Shown: positions 1 through 6,564, counted from the stretch's first letter. The stretch is DNA of 7,587 nucleotides from an uncultured Helcococcus sp. (GCF_946998255.1 NZ_CAMPYN010000050.1:1-7587), one strand, 5' to 3'. Notes: generated by a model not told the origin, from the letters alone. Numbers and translations are program-made.

Positions 1-1429
1 CAGTAAGAGGGTTATCTCCAGTACACATTATAGTTTTGATTCCTATTTTTCTAAGTCTTTCAAATCTTTGTCTTAGTCCTGGTTTTACGGTGTCTTTTAA
101 ATAGATTATTCCATAGATTACATTGTCTACACAAACTACTAGTGGTGTTCCTCCTAGTTTAGATATACCTTCAACTTTTGCTTGCAAATCACCTGGTACA
201 CTTCCACCTTTTTCTGTGACAAATTTTATGATGGATTCTCCAGATCCCTTGCGTATCATGACGCCATTTTTTAAATCAATACCACTCATCTTGCTTGAAG
301 CAGTAAATTCTATAAAAGACGCATCTTCGTAATCTGCTGGATTAACTTTAGAACCCAATTTTTTTGCAAGTTCGACTGTAGATTTACCTTCAGGGGTGTC
401 ATCTTTTAGTGATGATATCATGGCATATTCTATTAAATCTGATTTGTCGATTCCATCGACATTTATAAAATCACTAGCTAACCTATTTCCAAAGGTTATT
501 GTTCCTGTTTTGTCTAGAATCATTGTATCAACATCACCACAAGCTTCTACAGCCTTGCCTGACATTGCTATGACATTGAATCTAGTAACCCTATCCATAC
601 CAGCTATACCGATTGCGCTAAGTAATGCACCAATTGTAGTAGGGATTAGGCAAACCATTAAAGCTATCAATGTAGAAACTGAAATTTTTACATTAGAATA
701 GTTAGCTATTGGATATAGGGTTATGATAACTATCAAAAATATAATAGTTAAGGAAACCAACAAGGTATTTAGAGCAATCTCATTTGGTGTTTTTTGTCTA
801 GAGGCTCCTTCTACAAGAGATATCATCTTATCCAAAAATGATTCACCAGGATCTGAGCTTATACGAACTTTAATCCAGTCTGATACAACAAGTGTACCTC
901 CCGTCACTGAAGAAAAATCTCCTCCACTTTCTTTAGTTACTGGTGCGGATTCACCAGTTATTGCAGATTCATCAATACTTGCTATACCTTCAATTATTTC
1001 ACCGTCATTAGGGATTATTTCGCCTACTTTTACTAAAACTACGTCTCCTTTTTTTAGGTCATTACTAGAGATTTCAATTTCTTTTCCATCATCTAAAATT
1101 TTTCTAGCCTTAGTATCCTTTTTTGTTTTTTTCAATGTCTCTGCTTGTGCCTTTCCCCTACCTTCAGCTACGGATTCGGCGAAATTTGCAAATAGTAAAG
1201 TTATAAACAAAATAATGGAAACAAGCATATTGTATTTACTTGCATTGTTGCTTCCATCATATATCAAATTTGGGAAAAAAGCAAGTAATAGACAAATTAT
1301 AAATCCAATTTCTACTACAAACATTACAGGGTTTTTTATCATATACTTAGGATTTAATTTTAAGAATGCCCCTTTAATAGAAGTCTTCATTATATCTTTA
1401 CTTACAAATTTTGTTTTATTATTAACCAT
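1..1429 (-). CDS. kdpB: KdpB, catalytic P-type ATPase subunit of the K+ pump (partial, C-terminus off left edge)
   Basis: This is the ATP-hydrolysing subunit of the KdpFABC potassium-uptake complex in the cell membrane. The frame is open for 476 codons and leaves the window at position 1, so about 200 C-terminal residues (hinge end and last helices) are missing; full KdpB is about 680-690 residues. Visible in order: helices near residues 33-53 and 68-86, actuator-domain motif TGES (158-161), TPNE (214-217) before helices at about 221-243 and 248-275, the helix-4 signature CLIPTTIG (260-267), the phosphorylation motif DKTGT with the acceptor Asp306, nucleotide-site residues in FTASSKMSG (375-383) and RKGS (393-396), and TGDN (470-473). 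Ser161 of TGES matches the serine that is phosphorylated to inhibit E. coli KdpB. The ATG at 1429 lies 8 nt after the kdpA stop; its ribosome binding site TAGGAGG overlaps that stop codon, so translation is probably coupled to kdpA. No frameshift was seen. Confidence 0.97.
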   Translation of the reverse strand, partial: MVNNKTKFVSKDIMKTSIKGAFLKLNPKYMIKNPVMFVVEIGFIICLLLAFFPNLIYDGSNNASKYNMLVSIILFITLLFANFAESVAEGRGKAQAETLKKTKKDTKARKILDDGKEIEISSNDLKKGDVVLVKVGEIIPNDGEIIEGIASIDESAITGESAPVTKESGGDFSSVTGGTLVVSDWIKVRISSDPGESFLDKMISLVEGASRQKTPNEIALNTLLVSLTIIFLIVIITLYPIANYSNVKISVSTLIALMVCLIPTTIGALLSAIGIAGMDRVTRFNVIAMSGKAVEACGDVDTMILDKTGTITFGNRLASDFINVDGIDKSDLIEYAMISSLKDDTPEGKSTVELAKKLGSKVNPADYEDASFIEFTASSKMSGIDLKNGVMIRKGSGESIIKFVTEKGGSVPGDLQAKVEGISKLGGTPLVVCVDNVIYGIIYLKDTVKPGLRQRFERLRKIGIKTIMCTGDNPLT

Positions 1430-1437
1430 ATTTCCTC

Positions 1438-3180
1438 CTATAGTACCAACCATTCTGCTATTGGTCCTAAAGCTAGTACTGGCAAAAATGTTAGTGCTGC
1501 AAATATATAAACAATTATTACTAAAATAATTGAAAAAGTTAAGTTATTAGTTTTTAATGTTCCAGCAGTTTCATTGATATCTATTTTTTTAGAAAGATTT
1601 CCTGCTATTGCTAGCTGGATAATAATAGCTAAATATCTTCCAAAAAACATTACTAATCCACAAGTTATATTCCAAAAGATTGTATTGTCAGCCAAACCTT
1701 CAAAACCAGAGCCATTATTCGCTGCTGATGAAGAATATTCGTATAGTATTTGACTTAGTCCGTGGAATCCTGGATTAGTAATACCCTCAAGTCCAGGATT
1801 TATACTAACTGCTAGTGCAGAAAAACCTAGAATCAAAAGTGGGTGAATGATAATTGATAAAGCTGCAAGTTTCATCTCATTACCTTCAATTTTTTTACCT
1901 AGATATTCCGGTGTCTTACCAATCATAAGACCGCATATAAATACTGCTAAGATAGCATAGATTAACATATTCATAAGTCCTACACCTGCTCCACCAAATA
2001 CAACGTTTAACATCATGTGAAGCAAAGGAACTAGGCCACCCAAAGGTGTAAGTGTATCATGCATATTGTTAACAGTACCAGTAGTAAATGACGTTGTAAC
2101 TGTTGTAAATAATGAAGATTGGGCAATGCCAAAACGCATCTCTTTTCCTTCCATATTTCCCATATTGTGAGATATTCCAGAAAGACTTGCCCCATTTACA
2201 CCATTAAGCTCATTATGATAGCAAACACCTAAGCCTATTACAAATAATATGGACATGGCAATAAATATTGATTGGCCTTCTTTGCCCAGCCAAACTTTCT
2301 TAGCCATAGCTTTATCTGTGTGCTCTGGTATTTGTTCATTTCCACTTGCTGATTTTTTAATAAACTTATCATGTGCCATCTTTCCAAAAATGAAAATACA
2401 TGATCCTGGCAATAACATCATAGAAATTAATTCTATAATATTTGAAATAATATTAGGGTTTTCAAAAGGAGTTGATGAATTGGCTCCGAAAAATCCTCCA
2501 CCATTAGTACCCAAATGTTTAATTGCTTCCAAAGCAGCTACAGGACCAGCACCAAGTTCTTGGTTTTTGCCCTCAATAGTTTTAATTAAAATATTAGAAT
2601 TAAAGTTTTGGATAACTCCTTGAGACACCAATAATAATCCAACAATAATAGATGCTGGTAATAAAAATCTTGTTATGATTTTTATAAAATCTACAAAGAA
2701 GTTTCCCATCTTCTCTCCAAGTATTCCTCTTATCATTGCTACGCAAGCTGCATATCCACTAGCTGCTGAAGTGAACATCATCATAATAATCACAAACATT
2801 TGAGAAAAATATGACAAGCCTGATTCACCAGCATAGTGTTGCAAGTTAGTATTAGTCATAAAAGAAATAATTGTATTAAAAGTTAAAGTTTCCTCCATAG
2901 AGCCTATTTTATTTGGATTAAATATCCCTATAGATTGAATTCTAAGAACTAGATATGAAAGTAGAACCAAACACGCATTTAAAAGAATCAATGACAATGC
3001 ATATTCTTTCCAGTCCATATCACTTTTTTCAATCTTTAAAATTTTAAAAATTCCTGAATCCACTTTATCAAATAAAGGATCAGCGAATGTTTTTTTATTG
3101 TTAGTCATTTTATATAAGTAATTTCCACATGGAAATATAATGACTAAGAATATTAGTAATGTTAATAATATTTGTAACAT
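1438..3180 (-). CDS. kdpA: KdpA, K+-selective channel-like subunit of the Kdp pump
   Basis: This is the integral-membrane subunit that selects and passes K+ in KdpFABC. It is 580 residues, slightly longer than E. coli KdpA (557). All four selectivity-filter repeats are recognisable: TNTNLQHYAGE (109-119), LGTNGGGFFGANSSTPFENP (223-242), TTSFTTGTVNNMHDTLTPLGG region (362-382), and SSAANNGSGFEGL (484-496). The key filter glycines are present. Many hydrophobic helices run from residue 2 to 575, and the N-terminus begins directly in the first helix, as in the family. The ATG at 3180 follows AGGAGAG at good spacing. It starts 25 nt after the TPR gene and ends just before kdpB, so it sits inside the kdp operon. 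The extra length compared with E. coli is mainly in the cytoplasmic loop around 268-300. The gene looks intact. Confidence 0.98.
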   Translation of the reverse strand: MLQILLTLLIFLVIIFPCGNYLYKMTNNKKTFADPLFDKVDSGIFKILKIEKSDMDWKEYALSLILLNACLVLLSYLVLRIQSIGIFNPNKIGSMEETLTFNTIISFMTNTNLQHYAGESGLSYFSQMFVIIMMMFTSAASGYAACVAMIRGILGEKMGNFFVDFIKIITRFLLPASIIVGLLLVSQGVIQNFNSNILIKTIEGKNQELGAGPVAALEAIKHLGTNGGGFFGANSSTPFENPNIISNIIELISMMLLPGSCIFIFGKMAHDKFIKKSASGNEQIPEHTDKAMAKKVWLGKEGQSIFIAMSILFVIGLGVCYHNELNGVNGASLSGISHNMGNMEGKEMRFGIAQSSLFTTVTTSFTTGTVNNMHDTLTPLGGLVPLLHMMLNVVFGGAGVGLMNMLIYAILAVFICGLMIGKTPEYLGKKIEGNEMKLAALSIIIHPLLILGFSALAVSINPGLEGITNPGFHGLSQILYEYSSSAANNGSGFEGLADNTIFWNITCGLVMFFGRYLAIIIQLAIAGNLSKKIDINETAGTLKTNNLTFSIILVIIVYIFAALTFLPVLALGPIAEWLVL

Positions 3181-3205
3181 AATCTCTCCTACTTACACAA
3201 TTTTC

Positions 3206-3511
3206 TTACGAAAATATATATTTTTTATTTGTGCCATATATTGCTAAATTTTCCAAATTTTTACTAGCAGGTTCATAGCAAGGGTCTAATGCCCAAGCAG
3301 CCCTGAAGTGGTTCATAGCCAATTCATGGTCTCCTCTTATTTCCATCAAAATACCTAACAAATTGTGAGGAACTGGACTATGTGGATATTCTTTCATTTT
3401 ATCTTTTACCAATTCTAAACATTCGTCAAGGTTTCCCAAATCAATTTTTAATTTTATTAAGGAACAAAAATCATTCAAGCAATTATTAAAATCACATTTA
3501 GTTAAATTCAT
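3206..3511 (-). CDS. Small TPR-like protein inside the kdp operon, between kdpF and kdpA
   Basis: The protein is about 101 residues, soluble, with no signal peptide or membrane helix. The segment from HNLLGILMEIRGDHELAMNH to RAAWALDPCYEPASKNLE fits the tetratricopeptide consensus (L-G-A-A/P spacing), with a second, weaker helical pair before it (LGNLDECLELVKDKMKEYPHS). It probably forms one to one and a half TPR hairpins, a protein-binding fold. The N-terminus is cysteine-rich (four Cys in about 30 residues). Two starts are possible: an ATG at 3523 with GGGAGA upstream, and an ATG at 3511 with GGAGG five bases upstream. I chose 3511 because its ribosome binding site is stronger and lies inside the first codons of the longer form. 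It lies 33 nt after kdpF and 25 nt before kdpA, so it is co-transcribed with the pump genes. Its role is unknown; a Kdp assembly or regulatory partner is only inference. Confidence 0.85.
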   Translation of the reverse strand: MNLTKCDFNNCLNDFCSLIKLKIDLGNLDECLELVKDKMKEYPHSPVPHNLLGILMEIRGDHELAMNHFRAAWALDPCYEPASKNLENLAIYGTNKKYIFS

Positions 3512-3544
3512 AATTTCCTCCATACTTATCTCCCAAAACTATAT

Positions 3545-3622
3545 TTAAAATTTCTCAGGGTTAATCAGTGCATAAAACAAATAGCATAAAACCCCTAAAA
3601 TAACAATTAATAATAGTAACAT
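3545..3622 (-). CDS. kdpF: KdpF, one-helix stabilising subunit of the Kdp pump
   Basis: A 25-residue hydrophobic peptide starts at the ATG at 3622, with GGAGG five bases upstream. It is one membrane helix (LLLLIVILGVLCYLFYAL) and ends in YALINPEKF. This matches the end of E. coli KdpF (YALINAEAF) closely in sequence, length and position, so the call is firm despite the small size. In E. coli, KdpF sits in the membrane next to KdpA/KdpB and stabilises the purified complex. It lies 17 nt after the 31-residue gene and 33 nt before the preferred start of the TPR gene. In most operons kdpF directly precedes kdpA; here the TPR gene is inserted between them. Confidence 0.92.
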   Translation of the reverse strand: MLLLLIVILGVLCYLFYALINPEKF

Positions 3623-3639
3623 ATAAACCTCCACAATAA

Positions 3640-3735
3640 TTAATTACTTGTAATTTTTTTATCTATCCAATGGACAAATAATTTTAATATTAAAAATGAA
3701 ATGATAATTATAGCTATCATAATAAGGTCTAACAT
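3640..3735 (-). CDS. 31-residue one-helix membrane protein, first gene of the kdp operon
   Basis: The ATG at 3735 is preceded by AGGAGGAG at normal spacing and opens a 31-codon frame. The product has an acidic start (MLDLI), one hydrophobic helix (about residues 3-22), then a short cytosolic-looking tail FVHWIDKKITSN. Small one-helix proteins with a similar aromatic/Asp-Lys tail are, from memory, often found just before kdpF or kdpA, so this may be a second KdpF-like accessory peptide; no family name is assigned. It is the first gene after the putative kdp promoter, 17 nt before kdpF. The ribosome binding site, position and helix make it likely to be a real gene, although it is too short for coding statistics. 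Confidence 0.75.
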   Translation of the reverse strand: MLDLIMIAIIIISFLILKLFVHWIDKKITSN

Positions 3736-3763
3736 TAATCACTCCTCCTATTCTCTAACTATA

Positions 3764-3774
3764 TGTATAATATA
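3764..3774 (-). promoter_or_regulatory. Probable -10 region of the kdp operon promoter
   Basis: On the minus strand, TATATTATACA lies about 30 bases before the first kdp gene. It holds overlapping near matches to TATAAT (TATATT, TATTAT). No good -35 hexamer stands 16-18 bases upstream; that position is taken by copies of ATTTTAA. A weak -35 is what one expects for a promoter that needs an activator such as KdpE. The exact -10 is uncertain because the region is nearly all A/T. The leader is too short for a riboswitch. Confidence 0.4.
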
Positions 3775-3786
3775 ACAACTTTTTCC

Positions 3787-3836
3787 TTAAAATAGTTTTA
3801 AAATATGCACCATAGACATTAAAATTGTATTAAAAT
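3787..3836 (-). promoter_or_regulatory. Four helically phased TTAAAAT repeats, candidate KdpE operator
   Basis: The heptamer TTAAAAT (ATTTTAA on the minus strand) starts at 3787, 3798, 3819 and 3830, giving steps of 11, 21 and 11 bp. All four therefore face the same side of the DNA helix. The distal pair extends to ATTAAAATT (3818-3826 and 3829-3837). OmpR-family response regulators, which include KdpE, bind such tandem direct repeats about one turn apart, and KdpE sites are T/A-rich. The proximal pair covers where a -35 would be. The link to KdpE is inference; A/T richness makes single matches common, but the phasing of four is not trivial. Confidence 0.45.
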
Positions 3837-3900
3837 TCACTGATTTTGCCTTTTTTTTAAATATATATAGTAAAATAAAATCAGAAATAAATAAATAAAG

Positions 3901-3933
3901 AAGGATAATTTTATGGAAAAAAAGGTGAATTGA
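3901..3933 (+). other. kdpD start region: ATG, slippery A7G, then stop overlapping a TTG
   Basis: A good ribosome binding site (AAGGA, 3901-3905) serves the ATG at 3913. That frame reads only ATG GAA AAA AAG GTG AAT and then stops at TGA 3931-3933. The kdpD frame lies one base back: from AAA AAG a -1 slip gives GGT GAA TTG ACA, which is the Lys-Gly-Glu-Leu-Thr leading into the conserved IFFGY strand expected in KdpD. The heptamer A AAA AAG (3918-3924) is in the correct phase for -1 slippage, with the ribosome binding site 12 bases upstream. Alternatives are one A missing from a run of eight (sequencing error or mutation), or re-initiation at TTG 3930, which overlaps the TGA. The sequence alone cannot decide. 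Confidence 0.6.
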
Positions 3934-5813
3934 CAATCTTCTTCGGATACTGTGCAGGTGTCGGCAAGACATACAATATGCTAGAAGTTGCCCACGAAAA
4001 GTACCTAGAAGGCATAGATGTGGTTGTTGGTTATGTAGAACTTCATGATAGAAAAGATACTCTAGCATTAATGAATGGTCTAGATATAATAGACTATAAA
4101 AAAATAAACTATAAAGATCATATTTTTAATGAACTGGATATAGATAAGGCCCTAGATAGAAAACCTGACATCATATTAGTAGATGAACTTGCCCATACAA
4201 ATGCACCAGGAAGCAGACACAAAAAAAGATACCAAGATGTAGAAGAATTGCTAAGAGCCGGAATAGATGTATATACAACTTTGAACGTTCAGCATCTAGA
4301 AAGTCTTCATGATATAGTTGAGTCAATTTCAAGAATAAAAGTAAATGAACGTGTACCTGATTATGTATTTGATAATGCTGATCATATAAAAATAATTGAT
4401 ATCGAAGTAGAACAGCTAATCGAAAGATTGAAAGAAGGAAAAATATATAAGAATGCGCAGTCAAAGAAAGCTTTGGAAAATTTTTTTACAATTGATAATC
4501 TGGTATCACTTAGGGAGATAGCCTTAAGAAGATGTGCTGACAAAATAAATTTGTATTCTGACGATAAAAATAAACCATTTTTAAAAGAACATATACTAGT
4601 GTGTCTTGGCCCATCACCTACTAACCAAAAAGCAATCAGAACTGCTTATAGGATGGCTAACTCTTTCCATGCAGAGTTTAGTGCCCTATATGTAGAAACA
4701 TCTGAAAGCAAAAATTTTTCTAATACAGAAAAAAATAACTTACAAAAAAATATAGACTTAGCTAAACATCTAAAAGCTAATATCGTTTCTTCTTATGGTG
4801 ATGATATATCATTTCAAATTAGCCAATATGCAAAACTTAGTGGAGTATCAAAGCTTGTCTTGGGAAGATCCTCACAGAAAATATCATTTTTGAATAAAAC
4901 AACTATAATTGATGAGATTACTAAGTATGCTCCAAATCTTGATATATTCATAATCCCTGATGCTAACAGTGAGTATAAGAAAAAAAATATAAGGCTAGAT
5001 GAATTTGTGCATTTTGATAGAGAAGATCTGATAGTAACTTTGCTCATACTGTTAGCTACAACTATACTATCTTATGCCTTATTTATTTTAGATTTTAATA
5101 CAACTAACATAGTTTTGCTTTATACATTATCATCCTGCATAGTTGGATACACAACAAAACACCCTATATACAATATGCTTGCTCTCTTGCTAAATATATT
5201 TATTATAGATTTTATATTTATACAACCATATTATTCTTTGAGGATTTACTCAAAAGAATATCTAATGATATTTATAATAATGAGCATAGTTTCTTTTTTC
5301 ATAAGTCTAATGCAAAATAGACTAAAAAAAGAAAATATACTAACAACTCAGCAGTCACACAGCTTAGAAGTTCTGCTTAAAACAAGCCAGAGATTGCAGC
5401 TAAGCAAAAACTATGATGAAGTAATGTATGAAACCTGCTATCAACTATATAAGCTCCTAAACAAGGTAATAATATTTTATCCTGTTTTCAAAAGCTCGCT
5501 TTTGTCGCCAATAATTTATAACCCAAAAAACGTCGCAAATATGAAAGAAATATATTTGCAAGACTCCGAGAAAACTGTAGCAAAATGGGTATTTTTAAAT
5601 AATGATAGTGCTGGTGCAGGCACAAATACTCTAACTAATGCTAATGGCTTATATTTTGCCATTAGAAAAAATAGTGCAGTCTATGGCGTTGTCGGCATAG
5701 ATATGTCAGATAAAAGTATCGGTAGTCAATTGTCAGTAAATGATAAATCTCTGCTTATAGCCATGCTAAACGAGATCGCTCTGGCAATTGATTCATTGGA
5801 AAATAAGTCTTGA
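3930..5813 (+). CDS. kdpD: KdpD-type sensor lacking the histidine kinase domain
   Basis: This is a membrane sensor for K+/turgor control of the divergent kdp operon. Numbered from TTG 3930 (627 residues), it has the KdpD N-domain with Walker A GYCAGVGKT (6-14), Walker B IILVDELAHTNAPGSRHKKR (81-100) and TTLNVQHLESL (116-126); a universal-stress-protein domain (about 221-343); four helices of the DUF4118 region (about 366-387, 391-407, 412-431, 444-461); a coiled linker; and a GAF-like domain with AGAGTNTL (561-568) ending at NEIALAIDSLENKS. It stops there: the HisKA/ATPase part (about 230-250 residues, E. coli KdpD is 894) is absent, and no trace of it follows the TGA. The kinase may be encoded elsewhere, or the protein may work as a non-kinase sensor, as known for short KdpD forms in some cyanobacteria. 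The start is unusual: the best ATG (3913) is out of frame, so true translation probably begins there as MEKKGELT by a -1 shift or with a corrected base. Confidence 0.9.
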   Translation: MTIFFGYCAGVGKTYNMLEVAHEKYLEGIDVVVGYVELHDRKDTLALMNGLDIIDYKKINYKDHIFNELDIDKALDRKPDIILVDELAHTNAPGSRHKKRYQDVEELLRAGIDVYTTLNVQHLESLHDIVESISRIKVNERVPDYVFDNADHIKIIDIEVEQLIERLKEGKIYKNAQSKKALENFFTIDNLVSLREIALRRCADKINLYSDDKNKPFLKEHILVCLGPSPTNQKAIRTAYRMANSFHAEFSALYVETSESKNFSNTEKNNLQKNIDLAKHLKANIVSSYGDDISFQISQYAKLSGVSKLVLGRSSQKISFLNKTTIIDEITKYAPNLDIFIIPDANSEYKKKNIRLDEFVHFDREDLIVTLLILLATTILSYALFILDFNTTNIVLLYTLSSCIVGYTTKHPIYNMLALLLNIFIIDFIFIQPYYSLRIYSKEYLMIFIIMSIVSFFISLMQNRLKKENILTTQQSHSLEVLLKTSQRLQLSKNYDEVMYETCYQLYKLLNKVIIFYPVFKSSLLSPIIYNPKNVANMKEIYLQDSEKTVAKWVFLNNDSAGAGTNTLTNANGLYFAIRKNSAVYGVVGIDMSDKSIGSQLSVNDKSLLIAMLNEIALAIDSLENKS

Positions 5814-5871
5814 TATATAAACCTTAATAAAATTTAATATTATAACTTCATAATTTTTCTATTGAATACTT

Positions 5872-5918
5872 TGCTATATTATGGGGGTATTTTTATGTCC
5901 GAACTAATGAACAAATAA
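5872..5918 (+). promoter_or_regulatory. Possible extended -10 promoter and 7-codon open frame
   Basis: TGCTATATT (5872-5880) fits an extended -10 (TGnTATAAT). Soon after, GGGGG (5883-5887) precedes an ATG at 5895 that opens only seven codons (MSELMNK) and stops at 5916-5918. This could be a leader for the small gene at 6018, or the remnant of a lost gene. The -35 is not recognisable and the peptide is too short to judge, so this is weak. The rest of 5814-5960 is A/T-rich and shows nothing else. Confidence 0.2.
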
Positions 5919-5960
5919 TAAAGTATTAAGATCATTTCATAATCAATATATAAATGGGCA

Positions 5961-5995
5961 AATCAAAACTACCAGCTGAGCTGGTAGTTTTGATT
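5961..5995 (+). terminator. Perfect 16-bp hairpin, probable terminator after kdpD
   Basis: The arms ATCAAAACTACCAGC and GCTGGTAGTTTTGAT are exact inverse complements with a three-base TGA loop; an outer A-T pair makes 16. The 3' arm contains TTTT and is followed by an A/T-rich tail, and the 5' arm contains AAAA. It could therefore stop transcripts of kdpD and also act on the other strand. It lies about 150 bases after kdpD and only 12 bases before the ribosome binding site of the next gene, so it may also form in that gene's leader or be a copy of a dispersed palindromic element. Confidence 0.65.
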
Positions 5996-6017
5996 ATAAT
6001 ATAAATAGAGGTATGCA

Positions 6018-6329
6018 ATGGTTATTTTAAAGAAGATTTCATTTTCAAATGAGGAAGTTGTTTATGAGTATTACCCGGAAGGGAAAACTGAATTTCTGGG
6101 TGTAATCGTCGCAGATTTAAAAGAAAGAAAAGTTTTCCTTAAAGAAAGCTCGGAAAAGGATTTCTATATAGAAATAATTGGATCAAAACTTAATGATACG
6201 AGGTATAGTATTAATAAGATGCGAGTTGAAAATGGCGAAGAGCCGTATACTGAAGAATTGTACATTTGTAATCCTGATAAAGATTATGGTGGTTATGTAT
6301 ATGCAGAAAAAGCTCTATCTAAACTTTAA
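6018..6329 (+). CDS. Small acidic protein of unknown function, probably shortened at its C-terminus
   Basis: 103 residues starting at the ATG at 6018, with AGAGG six bases upstream. It has no signal peptide or membrane helix. Notable stretches are VVYEYYPEGKTEFLGVIVAD near the start and DYGGYVYAEKALSKL at the end, which together recall small uncharacterised Firmicutes proteins of the YEYYPEGK type; I do not recognise a function. The TAA at 6327 looks premature: reading on in the same frame gives EFLETNNYKD and then a TAA at 6360, a natural-looking continuation of the C-terminal helix (KLKEFLE... if the TAA was once AAA). The loss would be about 11 residues and may or may not matter. It stands in a patch with other broken genes and has no clear partner; expression may depend on the hairpin just upstream. 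Confidence 0.6.
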   Translation: MVILKKISFSNEEVVYEYYPEGKTEFLGVIVADLKERKVFLKESSEKDFYIEIIGSKLNDTRYSINKMRVENGEEPYTEELYICNPDKDYGGYVYAEKALSKL

Positions 6330-6483
6330 GAATTTCTTGAAACTAATAATTACAAAGATTAACGTGTAGTTGCTTGGTATTAGCAAAAATTATGTTACTA
6401 AATTTTTATAGATTTTTAAAATTTTAATTCAAAAGAATATAAAGAAAAATCTATAGATATGAGTGGAGATTCAGCCATTCAAA

Positions 6484-6515
6484 TATTTTATCACAAGTAT
6501 ATTTGTGATAAAATA
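6484..6515. repeat. Perfect 13-bp inverted repeat, A/T-rich dyad
   Basis: The arms TATTTTATCACAA and TTGTGATAAAATA are exact inverse complements around the six-base GTATAT. The stem has few G/C pairs and no T-run directly follows, so it is a poor intrinsic terminator. It lies 50 bases before the broken PH-type gene and could be an operator dyad or part of a lost element. The wider stretch 6363-6564 is otherwise A/T-rich with no gene I can support; a short frame from ATG 6459 (26 codons) spans the dyad but has no clear ribosome binding site. Confidence 0.55.
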
Positions 6516-6564
6516 CTAGACAAGAATACTTTATCTTAATAAAGAGAAAGAAATTGAGGAAATT

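Noticed and set aside
123..1529. Plus-strand open frames across the left part
   Set aside because: They are antisense to kdpB and kdpA, whose conserved motifs on the minus strand are unmistakable.
3736..3763. c-di-AMP (ydaO-type) or other riboswitch before kdp
   Set aside because: The distance from the likely promoter to the first gene is about 30 bases, too short for a riboswitch.
3846..3876. Promoter for kdpD (TTGCCT with TATAGT or TAAAAT)
   Set aside because: Spacers are 14 or 19 bases, and the region is almost all A/T, so no -35/-10 pair can be supported; a promoter must exist near here but cannot be placed.
3787..4464. Minus-strand open frames over the control region and kdpD start
   Set aside because: They have no ribosome binding site and lie antisense to the Walker A and Walker B coding region of kdpD.
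6484..6515. CRP/FNR-type operator
   Set aside because: The half-sites are in the opposite order to TGTGA-N6-TCACA.
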